Of a stretch of 64,000 nucleotides of DNA, positions 8,721 through 16,704 are shown one piece after another. Where the stretch lies: the NCBI GenBank assembly GCA_041398825.1, contig JAWKTX010000003.1, positions 372,001-436,000 of the forward strand. Reading direction: 5' to 3'. The position numbers and the translations under genes are program-made. How positions within the stretch are numbered: the first letter of the stretch is position 1; each line of letters starts with the position of its first letter. The DNA comes from Planctomycetaceae bacterium (GTDB taxonomy: Bacteria; Planctomycetota; Planctomycetia; Planctomycetales; Planctomycetaceae). Below the pieces are notes generated by a model, which had not been told where the DNA came from, ran no database searches, and saw only the letters and a program-made list of their open reading frames with translations.

Positions 8721-9892
8721 AGTCCGGGCATTCTGTCTTTCATGATTTTGCGGAACAGGACAGGCGTCTTGCCGGCGCGAAAATAATTTGTGAGTCATGC
8801 AGAATCGTGCTCTGTTCGACAGCAAGTTTGGCGGGAGTCGTGCGATGTCCCTGCTGGATCTTCCCCATTAATCTGCACCGGACTGTCGAATCGATGCTTT
8901 TCACCCGGAAACAACCAGACGTCTCATCTTCTGATCCGCAGGAAGAACTGCTTGAATTACTTCGACAGGAGCATTCGCATCTGCGCGAAGGTCTCTCCAA
9001 TATTCAGACGAATCTCGCAGAGTCGGTTTCATTCAATTCGACGAATATCGAGATCTGCCAGCAGATTGAAGCAAACTGCGAACAACTGGCGGACGAGGCC
9101 GACGGTATTTGCCAGGAAACAGATAACTTCAGCGACGCCGTATCAAGCATGTGTCGTCTGGTTGAACACACAGATCACCAGCTGGCTGGAATTCGCAAGT
9201 TTGTCACGATGATTGAGACCGTTGCGAAACAAACAAATCTGCTGGCACTGAACGCTACGATCGAAGCTGCAAGAGCAGGAGAGGCCGGGAAAGGATTTGC
9301 CGTTGTTGCCGGTGAGGTGAAATCACTTTCCAATCAGACACAGGATGCTGTGGCAAGCATTGGGCGTTCGATTGAACAGATTCTGGAGAATTCCAGGTGT
9401 GTGGCCGAGCGGATGCGCAATCTGGATGAACGGAGTGGTCAAATCAGGCAAACCGTCTCCGCCTTCAGCGAAAGAATTCATCACACGAACGATCAGAATG
9501 TTAAGGCGACGCAGAGGGTGACGGCCGCGAATGATCGCATCTTCATGAGCCTTGCGAAGCTGGATCACATCATCTGGAAGGTCAATACCTATCTGAGTGT
9601 TCTGAACAGGCGCCCCGAGTTCACATTCGTGGACTACCACAATTGCCGACTTGGAAAGTGGTATTACGATGGGGATGGTCGCACATCGTTTTCGACGATG
9701 CCTTCATTTCGTGGTCTCGAAGTGCCGCATTCACAGGTGCACGAAGCCACACGCCGTATTTTCAATTTGATGGAAAACGATGTGAAGGATTTCGGTCCAC
9801 TGGAAGCGTCGCTGGAGGCGATGGAAGCAGCCAGCAACGGCGTTTTCGACTGTCTGGACCGCATGCTTTCGGAAAAAACAATGTCTGAATGA
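8717..9892 (+). CDS. Soluble methyl-accepting chemotaxis-type receptor with C-terminal CZB domain
   Basis: 391 residues if started at the ATG that overlaps the upstream stop; an alternative ATG at 8894 gives 332 residues and drops a Cys-rich, low-complexity start. The signalling hairpin tip is clear (ETVAKQTNLLALNATIEAAR, EAGKGFAVVAGEV, about 170-210). There is no membrane segment, so it is a cytoplasmic receptor. A CZB zinc-binding domain follows: LDHIIWK (His284), CRLGKWYY (Cys310) and a distal SQVHEA His. CZB domains bind zinc and sense redox or hypochlorous acid in other bacteria. No che genes are in the window. Confidence 0.88.
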   Translation: MKSGHSVFHDFAEQDRRLAGAKIICESCRIVLCSTASLAGVVRCPCWIFPINLHRTVESMLFTRKQPDVSSSDPQEELLELLRQEHSHLREGLSNIQTNLAESVSFNSTNIEICQQIEANCEQLADEADGICQETDNFSDAVSSMCRLVEHTDHQLAGIRKFVTMIETVAKQTNLLALNATIEAARAGEAGKGFAVVAGEVKSLSNQTQDAVASIGRSIEQILENSRCVAERMRNLDERSGQIRQTVSAFSERIHHTNDQNVKATQRVTAANDRIFMSLAKLDHIIWKVNTYLSVLNRRPEFTFVDYHNCRLGKWYYDGDGRTSFSTMPSFRGLEVPHSQVHEATRRIFNLMENDVKDFGPLEASLEAMEAASNGVFDCLDRMLSEKTMSE

Positions 9893-9939
9893 TGACTGCG
9901 ATTCAGATTGAGGACTGCGACTCAGAACAATTGTGTGCC

Positions 9940-10395
9940 TCAGCGTGCAAACTCCACCAGGGTGTGGTCTTCACCATCGAGTTCTTCCTCAATAATTGCC
10001 GCGATGCGGTTCCAGTCACCACCCGCAAGGCCGGCTCCGATTTTGGGATACCCGATTCGTTTGCCGCCAAAGTTTTTTCGCACGGTGGCCAAGACTGATC
10101 TGAGGGCCTGGTAATTTACCTTTGTGCCGCTTCCTCGCCAATGCAGCTGGATGTAGCCGTTGACAATAATGATTTCGCGGGCGTTCCGTTCGGTTCTGGC
10201 ATACGAAATGGAGCCAAGCTTTTCTTCGGCCCCTTTCTCGGTTTGACAATCGGCTTCGTAGGCTTCCGGAAAAACGGCTTTCACTGCCTTTGCGATCCCG
10301 GCTCCCATTGCACATTGACAATTGCACCCGTGCAGAATGACGTCAAAGGTTCCTTCGACCGCCAATTTTAACAGGTCTCCCCGTATCGTTTTCAT
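9940..10395 (-). CDS. Macro-domain protein, TARG1/DarG-like ADP-ribose-binding
   Basis: 151 residues, essentially one macro domain. MKTIRGDLLKLA is the ADP-ribose entry strand, LHGCNCQCAMGAGIA (about 21-35) is the ligand-binding GCN/GxG loop, and IGYPKIGAGLAGGDW (about 115-129) is the phosphate loop of the TARG1/DarG class. That class removes ADP-ribose from proteins or nucleic acid; DarG is the antitoxin of the DNA-modifying DarT. No DarT-like toxin lies on either side, so this copy is an orphan. The ATG at 10395 is preceded by caggacg. It is convergent with the chemoreceptor. Confidence 0.9.
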   Translation of the reverse strand: MKTIRGDLLKLAVEGTFDVILHGCNCQCAMGAGIAKAVKAVFPEAYEADCQTEKGAEEKLGSISYARTERNAREIIIVNGYIQLHWRGSGTKVNYQALRSVLATVRKNFGGKRIGYPKIGAGLAGGDWNRIAAIIEEELDGEDHTLVEFAR

Positions 10396-10679
10396 CGTCC
10401 TGTTCCGACTGATCGAACCGTGGATGACAGGAAATGGAGTTGGATTTGTCCGGATGACTCGTCAGGCACGTCAGACTGGTTGAATCTGTATCGCGCCATC
10501 GGTAGCCTCGCCTTCAAAGTAACGGGTGGTATCTGTTCTTCGGTGTAGATGGTCCTTCCGCGGCGGGGCACTCCCCCGAAGAGAAGTGCAGCGAACCGTT
10601 TCAAGAGGGAATATAACAAACCGTGTCGAAAATCAGTAATAATCCGCCGGAGTTCGCCACCATCGCAGGAGACGCTGGA

Positions 10680-11777
10680 ATGCCCATTATCGATTGTTTT
10701 CATGTTCGCCTGACGGCAATCTTCGTTTCGCTTTTCATGTTTTTCTGCTGTGGCTCCGTTTCAGCGCAAGGCGATCCCGAAACCGTCCTTCAGCAACGCG
10801 GATTGCGCAAGAGCAGTGCGGGCTGGATTCTGGAGGAAGAGTCTGAGCTGACAAAGCTGATGTCTCAGTCATCCAGACTCAAACGCCAGGTATCTGATGC
10901 CGGGCGTGTCCTGACTCAGGCCGAACGACAGGCACTGGCAAAGAAAACGGCTTTGACCCAAATGAATGTCCAGCATGTCCAGCTGAACGCACAGCTGGCC
11001 AACGCGCGGACCGTCGCAGAGAATAATCGCATAGTTGGCTTGCTGAACGCGCTCGGTGGACAAATCAATCTGGCGTCTCAGGACCAGACCGCTGAGAACA
11101 ATCTGAAAGCCGCCAGGTCGAAAGCCGGAGAAGTTCGAGAATTATATGCGCAGCACATCATTGATATGCGAACCAGGTTTGATGTCGTAAAGGATCGATA
11201 CACCGTGCTGGCTGCTGATAACGTTGTTCGGCAGGCGATTAATGATTTCAATCAGTCGAGTGACAAAAAACTGGAACTCGGTCCGTCCAGAAGTCTCGCA
11301 AGTTTTGAGCGTTCGCTGGTGAAGCTCGAAGAGACGGTTTTATCAGAAGACATTCAGGGACAGCAGGGGCAGGGGAGTCTGCTTTACGTGGCAGCGGTCA
11401 TTAACGGGAAGGAGCCAATTGACATTGCCGTTGATACCGGAGCAAGTGTTGTTGTGTTGTCATGGGAGCTTGCAGAAAAGCTGGACCTGAAACCCGGCCC
11501 AGATGCACAACGCGTTTCGTTTGTGGTTGCGGACGGTCGGCAGATTGAAGGTCGAATGGTCAGTGCAAAAACTGTTCGCGTTGGCAGGTTCACGGTTGAA
11601 GATGTCGAGTGTGCTGTGTTTGGCCCGGAAAATACGAACGTCGTGCCGTTGCTCGGCCAGAGTTTTCTGGAGCACTTCATCTACAGGATTGATTCGGGTA
11701 AGGGTATCATTTCCATGACTCGTGTCGAAGATGAATCCGCGTCGAAGAGCAAGAGTCGAGGTCGAGAGGAAGACTAG
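10680..11777 (+). CDS. Secreted retropepsin-like aspartic protease domain protein
   Basis: 365 residues from the ATG at 10680, which follows caggagacgctgga and gives a signal peptide (hydrophobic LTAIFVSLFMFFCCGSVSA, cleaved near AQG). Residues about 45-230 are charged and helical, probably coiled coil. The C-terminal clan AA domain (about 240-345) shows the catalytic IAVDTGASVVVLS, the flap region VVADGRQIEG and the hydrophobic-glycine strand VPLLGQSFL. Such single-domain proteases act as dimers; a periplasmic location is inferred. The partner and substrate are unknown. A GTG further upstream (10623) would bury the signal peptide and is less likely. Confidence 0.85.
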   Translation: MPIIDCFHVRLTAIFVSLFMFFCCGSVSAQGDPETVLQQRGLRKSSAGWILEEESELTKLMSQSSRLKRQVSDAGRVLTQAERQALAKKTALTQMNVQHVQLNAQLANARTVAENNRIVGLLNALGGQINLASQDQTAENNLKAARSKAGEVRELYAQHIIDMRTRFDVVKDRYTVLAADNVVRQAINDFNQSSDKKLELGPSRSLASFERSLVKLEETVLSEDIQGQQGQGSLLYVAAVINGKEPIDIAVDTGASVVVLSWELAEKLDLKPGPDAQRVSFVVADGRQIEGRMVSAKTVRVGRFTVEDVECAVFGPENTNVVPLLGQSFLEHFIYRIDSGKGIISMTRVEDESASKSKSRGREED

Positions 11778-11946
11778 TTGCACAGCATCTTTGCTCTGAA
11801 AGAATCCGTTGGTCTGTGGATGGACGTCGACTCGATTCTTATGGTCTCCCGAAGTGTTGGCCGGATGTTTCATCCCATACACGTGCCGAAGTTTTGAATG
11901 AACGGCCAGGCAGGCGTGACGCGTTTCAGTGAGGTGTCAGGGCAAA

Positions 11947-12870
11947 ATGATGCGATTGGGAATGATAGGGCTGGATACTTCGCATGTTCCCGCCTTCGCG
12001 CGACTGTTAACGGCTTCCGATCGTCCGTCTCCATTGGATCGTGTTCAGCTGGTTGCGGCAGTTGCCGGCGGCAGCCCCGGTTTTCCAATGAGCCGGGATC
12101 GTGTGGAGGGCTACACGGCGGAAGTCGCCGCAATGGGAGTCACCATCGTTCCGAACCTGCGCGACCTGCTGGAATGCTGTGATGGCATCATGATTCAAAG
12201 CGTCGATGGGCGGCAGCATCTTGAGCAGGCCGCACCCGTGTTCGGTGCCGGAAAACCTGTTTTTATCGACAAGCCTCTGGCTGCCTCACTGACAGACGTC
12301 CTGGCGATTGCTGAACTCGGAAAGTCGACAGGCGTGCCGTGGTTTACGGCCTCATCCATGCGGTACTCCCCGGGGTACCCGGAATTGAGGCAGGATTTGT
12401 CAATTGGCCAGATTGTTGGCTGCGATACATTCGGACCATCCAGAATGATGCCCGGGCACCCGGATCTTTTCTGGTACGGAGTTCATGGAGTGGATTTGTT
12501 GTATTCATTTCTTGGTACGGGCTGTCAGCAGGTTTGGGCGGTGCAGACTCCATTTACTGAATTGGTTATGGGTCGGTGGCAGGATGGTAGAATCGGTACG
12601 TTCCGCGGAATTCGTGAGGAAACAGGCTGTTCCGGGTGGGGGGCCGCGGTGTTTGGAACAACCGGTAATCGCCATGTGACAAATTCGTACGATTATTCCG
12701 CACTGGTGAATCAGATTGTTCATTTCTTCCTGTCTGGCCGATCTCCCGTTTCAGACGCCGAAATGGTTGAGGTCTTTGCTTTTCTTAGTGCTGCAGAAGC
12801 AAGTCGAAACTGCGACGGCAAGCCGGTAAATCTTTCGCAGGTGATTGACGGTGCCAGGCAAGGGGGCTAA
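11947..12870 (+). CDS. Gfo/Idh/MocA-family oxidoreductase
   Basis: 307 residues from tandem ATGs at 11947/11950. The Rossmann start is MRLGMIGLDTSHVPAF, and FIDKPLAAS (about 104) matches the family EKP catalytic/cofactor signature. Members use NAD(P) to oxidise sugars, inositols or related polyols; the substrate cannot be told. The protein lacks a Tat leader, so it is cytoplasmic, unlike many planctomycete relatives. The glycine-rich nucleotide loop is replaced by GLDTSHV, seen in a subset of the family. No operon partner is evident. Confidence 0.88.
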   Translation: MMRLGMIGLDTSHVPAFARLLTASDRPSPLDRVQLVAAVAGGSPGFPMSRDRVEGYTAEVAAMGVTIVPNLRDLLECCDGIMIQSVDGRQHLEQAAPVFGAGKPVFIDKPLAASLTDVLAIAELGKSTGVPWFTASSMRYSPGYPELRQDLSIGQIVGCDTFGPSRMMPGHPDLFWYGVHGVDLLYSFLGTGCQQVWAVQTPFTELVMGRWQDGRIGTFRGIREETGCSGWGAAVFGTTGNRHVTNSYDYSALVNQIVHFFLSGRSPVSDAEMVEVFAFLSAAEASRNCDGKPVNLSQVIDGARQGG

Positions 12871-13004
12871 ACAGTCCCCTTCAGCCGTGCGTTTTCGTTG
12901 CCGAACGGTTTGTCAGCGATTTTCCGGCTTGTCAGCGCTGTCCCTGTTGCCCATCATTGCGGCGTTTTGAAAACACAGAAATCATCATCTGAAATTTTTG
13001 ACAT

Positions 13005-14571
13005 ATGATTTGCGTAAGTCTCGGACGCACTCGACATTCTTCGGTGCGCAGCGAACATGAGCACCTGGCAGAACTTGGCGCTGAACTGGTTGAACTTCGA
13101 CTGGACTTCATGCGACGGAAGCCGGATGTCGGGCTACTGCTGAAAAGACCGCCCCACACCCGTCGTTGTTACGATTCGACGGCGTGAAGATCGCGGACGC
13201 TGGTTTGGTACAGAAGAACAAAGACTGGCGATTCTTCGGGAAGCCATTATCGCAGGAGCTGAGTACGTCGACCTGGAAGACGACGTTGCCGCTGAGATTC
13301 CTCGATTCGGATCCACGAAACGTATCGTGAGTCATCACAACTTCGACGAAACACCGATGGAGTTGTTTGATATTCACAAACGCATGGCGAAGTGCGATCC
13401 GGACGTGATCAAAATTGTCACGATGGCGAATTCGCCTTCCGACAACGTTCGTATGCTGGAACTTGTTCAGTCTGCGACGATCCCGACAGTGGGATTTTGT
13501 ATGGGTGAATTTGGCACCATCAGCCGTATTCTGTGCGGGCGTTTTGGTTCTCCGTTCACCTATGCTGCATTTAGTCGCGAACGTGAAATGGCGCCAGGGC
13601 AACTGACCTTCGCAGAAACACGCAATCTTTATCGCTTCAATAAAATCACCAAAGATACTCAGATCTTCGGCGTCATTGGTGACCCTATCGCCCACAGCAA
13701 GAGCCCGTTGATCCATAATGCGGCTTTCAGAAAGCTGCGTCTGGATGCCGTCTACCTGCCGTTGCGCGTTCCTGCAGATCAGTTGCTGATGACACTGGAA
13801 GAGTATCGTCGCCTCGGATTATGTGGTTACAGTGTCACTATTCCGCACAAGGAAGCAGTGCTGGAGTTCTGCGACAGTCTGGATGAACAGACCGACGAAA
13901 TTGGCGCGGCGAATACTTTGTATCTGGAAGGTGACGAATGGGTTGCCACGAATACAGATGCCGATGCAGCCCTGCAGGCGATCAGGATGGGCTTGCAGCG
14001 GTCTCCCGCCAAAACCACGGATCTGGCCGGGCGCAGGGTGATGATCCTTGGAGCAGGCGGCGTTGCTCGCGCGATTGCTCACGTGCTGGTGCGCGAAGGC
14101 GCTGCTGTGACGATTACAAACCGTTCGAGAGAGCGAGGAAAGCAGCTGTCGGTTGAGCTTCAGTGCCAGTTTGTGTCCTGGGAAAATCGTGGTGTTGAAG
14201 CGTGCGAGATCCTGGTGAATTGCACATCGGTCGGCATGTACCCAAAGATGAATGAAACACCGTACCAGGCAAACTGGCTTCATGAATCGATGCTGGTTTT
14301 TGACACCGTTTACACTCCTGAAAAGACCCTGCTTCTGAAGCAATCCATGGAACGTGGCTGCACGATCGTCAGCGGTATTGAGATGTTCATTCGGCAGGCT
14401 GCCATGCAGTTTGAGTTATTCTCGGATGAGACGGCTCCTACGGAGTTCATGGGAGAAACTCTGCGTCGAATCATGTCTGCAGCACGCGTGGCCTCTTCCG
14501 TGGTATCGAGTTCAGAATCAGAAACGGATGATGAGGACGATGAGGAAACGTCGGATCAGGATGACACATGA
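13005..14571 (+). CDS. aroDE: Bifunctional 3-dehydroquinate dehydratase (type I)/shikimate dehydrogenase, frameshifted
   Basis: Two frames together encode an approximately 522-residue AroD-AroE fusion of the shikimate pathway. Frame one (13005-13187) gives MICVSLGRT and GAELVELRLDFM of type I dehydratase and runs out at a TGA. The true protein continues one base over from the C-run at 13152-13155 (PTPVVVTIRRREDRGRW). It includes the dehydratase His in VSHHNFDETP and Schiff-base Lys in VIKIVTMA. The dehydrogenase half has GDPIAHSKSPLIHN, TIPHKEAV, NTDADA and GAGGVARAIAH. The tail is unusually acidic (SESETDDEDDEETSDQDD). One extra C explains the break. Everything else is conserved, so a sequencing error or very recent mutation is likelier than decay. 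It overlaps aroK by four bases. Confidence 0.93.
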
Positions 14572-15128
14572 TTATCACCCTGATTGGATATCGAGGCTGT
14601 GGCAAATCGAGTGTCGCCCCATTGCTGGCTGATGCGCTGCAATGCGAATGGGTCGATAGCGACGCTGTCATCGAAGAACGTGCGGGCTGTTCCATCCGGC
14701 AGATCTTTGAATCGGAGGGTGAAACGGGATTTCGCCTGCGCGAAACAGAGACACTGCAGGCTTTGACAGCGGCCGATCGTGCATCAACCAGTGGCTGCTT
14801 TGTCATTGCGGCAGGAGGCGGCGCGATTCTGGCAGAACGAAATCGTGAGTTGATGAAGAATGCCGGACCGGTAGTCTGGCTGGACGCGCCGGATGCCACA
14901 CTCGCTGCGCGAATTGCCGGTGACATCAATACCGCCAGTCGTCGCCCGAGTCTCACCGGACAATCGGTGACAGACGAAGTGACTGCGGTCATGTCGGTTC
15001 GACGTCCGATTTATCTGCAGACAGCAACCATCACTGTGGATGCAGATGCGAATTCACCCGATGAAGTTTGTCGCCTGATTCTGTCAAAGCTGAATCGCGG
15101 CAACGGGGCGCAGGAGGTACGGTCGTGA
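14568..15128 (+). CDS. aroK: Shikimate kinase
   Basis: 186 residues. It phosphorylates shikimate with ATP in the cytoplasm. Walker A is GYRGCGKSS (about 8-16), the shikimate-binding Asp sits in WVDSDAVIEE, FRLRETETL carries the substrate-binding Arg, GGGAIL is the substrate glycine loop, and RRP near residue 125 is the lid region. The ATG overlaps the aroDE TGA (ATGA), and its own stop overlaps the prepilin-peptidase start (GTGA), so the three genes form a translationally coupled operon. Confidence 0.96.
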   Translation: MIITLIGYRGCGKSSVAPLLADALQCEWVDSDAVIEERAGCSIRQIFESEGETGFRLRETETLQALTAADRASTSGCFVIAAGGGAILAERNRELMKNAGPVVWLDAPDATLAARIAGDINTASRRPSLTGQSVTDEVTAVMSVRRPIYLQTATITVDADANSPDEVCRLILSKLNRGNGAQEVRS

Positions 15129-16423
15129 ATTTGTTCGATCTGCCTCGCCCGTTTGTCTACGGATGTATTTTTGTTCTGGGTTGCTGCTTCGGTAGCTTTC
15201 TGAACGTCTGTATTCACCGGTTTCCTTCCAGGTACAAGCTCTGGGACCAGCTAAAGGCGCTGAACAGTTCTCGTTCCGGCTGTCCGAAATGCGGGGCTGC
15301 AATTCAATGGCGCGACAATATTCCACTGCTCGGCTGGCTGATGCTTGCGGGAAAGTGCCGCAATTGTCGTCGCCCGATTTCGTTTCGCTATCCCTTTGTG
15401 GAATTGCTGACCGGGTTATTGTTCGTGTTGATGTACTGGATTGAAATGCCACCCGATCGATATGTTTCGATCCAGCAGGCCGGCCTCTACACGGTACTGG
15501 GACCGCAGAACATCACGGATCATCTTTCTCCGGACGTCTGGCTGCATCTGCGCTACTCGCTGCACATGATGATGATTTGCTGTCTGATTGTGGCCACCTT
15601 CATCGACTTCGAACTCAGAATCATCCCGGAAGCGTGTACAGATCCCTGGATTGTCGTGGCCATCCTTGCATCGACGGCTGTGGGTCAGTGCTTTATTGTT
15701 CCGTTGTGGTTTCAGGACCTGAGCGTAGCCAATATTCTGCGGGAAGAACTTCCATCCGTCTTAAAACCATTGATGTTTTACTGGGACGCCGTGGAGTTCG
15801 CGCAACGCCATCCGCACCTTCATGGTTTTTTGACCAGCCTGGCGGGATTCTGCATGGGTTATGGCGTTGTCTGGTTTGTCCGGACCGCTGGTAGTCGGGT
15901 CCTTCGCCAGGAAGCGATGGGTGAAGGCGATGTGTGGTTGATGGCAATGATCGGCAGTGTGATTGGCTGGCAACCCGTGCTGATCGCGTTTTTCATCGCA
16001 CCGTTGCTGGCGATTGCTTCAGCATTGATAACATGGCTGGTGCGTGGCGATCGCTATTCGCCGTATGGTCCATGGTTAAGTATGGCAACTGTGCTGGTGC
16101 TTGTTGGCTGGCCCACGGTCTGGCCGGCTGCAAAACGCATCTTCGATATGGGCCCTGCTTTGGTCCCCATTGCTGTCTTTATGATGTCGGCACTGGTCGT
16201 CAGTCTGCAGTTGACTCAGCTGATCAAACGGATTCTTGGTTTTCCCTTGTATTATGACGAAGAGGAACCCACGCCTGAGTGGTCTTCTGCAGATCATCTG
16301 ACCTACTACAACGCGGAACGACCGGACGAACAGACCGGACAATGGCAAGTGTCGCAATGGCCCGGCTGTCGAGCGGGACGTGGTTTATCGCAATCTTACA
16401 GATGGCGTCACGACAGCCGATGA
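15125..16423 (+). CDS. Prepilin peptidase (A24 family, type IV leader peptidase)
   Basis: 432 residues, GTG start at 15125, chosen because aggagg lies about 8 bases upstream and the stop of aroK overlaps it. The N-terminal methylase-type domain has GSFLNVCIHRFP and the paired CPKC/CRNC zinc motif (about 55-85). The protease aspartates lie in ATFIDFELRIIP and GEGDVWLMAMIG. Six to eight membrane segments fit a polytopic inner-membrane enzyme. It cuts and methylates type IV pilin and pseudopilin leaders; planctomycete DUF1559 proteins, one of which is decayed at 53.6 kb, carry such leaders. The soluble C-terminal tail of about 60 residues is not typical of the family. Coupling to shikimate genes is unusual. 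Confidence 0.93.
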   Translation: MNLFDLPRPFVYGCIFVLGCCFGSFLNVCIHRFPSRYKLWDQLKALNSSRSGCPKCGAAIQWRDNIPLLGWLMLAGKCRNCRRPISFRYPFVELLTGLLFVLMYWIEMPPDRYVSIQQAGLYTVLGPQNITDHLSPDVWLHLRYSLHMMMICCLIVATFIDFELRIIPEACTDPWIVVAILASTAVGQCFIVPLWFQDLSVANILREELPSVLKPLMFYWDAVEFAQRHPHLHGFLTSLAGFCMGYGVVWFVRTAGSRVLRQEAMGEGDVWLMAMIGSVIGWQPVLIAFFIAPLLAIASALITWLVRGDRYSPYGPWLSMATVLVLVGWPTVWPAAKRIFDMGPALVPIAVFMMSALVVSLQLTQLIKRILGFPLYYDEEEPTPEWSSADHLTYYNAERPDEQTGQWQVSQWPGCRAGRGLSQSYRWRHDSR

Positions 16424-16704
16424 CGGTCCGATGGCACTTCAGGTGAATGAGCCAATGGCATCTGACTGCCGGATTGACTGCGATCGCCGGCATTCGGCAG
16501 ATTCTGCCTGTTCGTAGCGGCATGGGTCCGCATCTCTTCTCGCTCCTCCGGAATTCAATCGCGGCAAGCCTGATAAACTTTATTGAATTTGCAGCCTGTG
16601 ACGATTCTGATTCCGGACCACCGCGCTTTTGATGCGTGATGATTGCGGCACGCGCACTGGCAGTCACAGGTGGTACAGGCATCTAGTGATTGTGAGGACT
16701 CGCC

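Noticed and set aside
9898..9935. Direct repeat gactgcgattcaga/gactgcgactcaga
   Set aside because: A single imperfect 14-bp pair in a 47-base convergent gap; too little to call an element.
13108..13716. 202-residue minus-strand frame
   Set aside because: It covers the aroDE frameshift region antisense; the plus-strand enzyme motifs explain the sequence.
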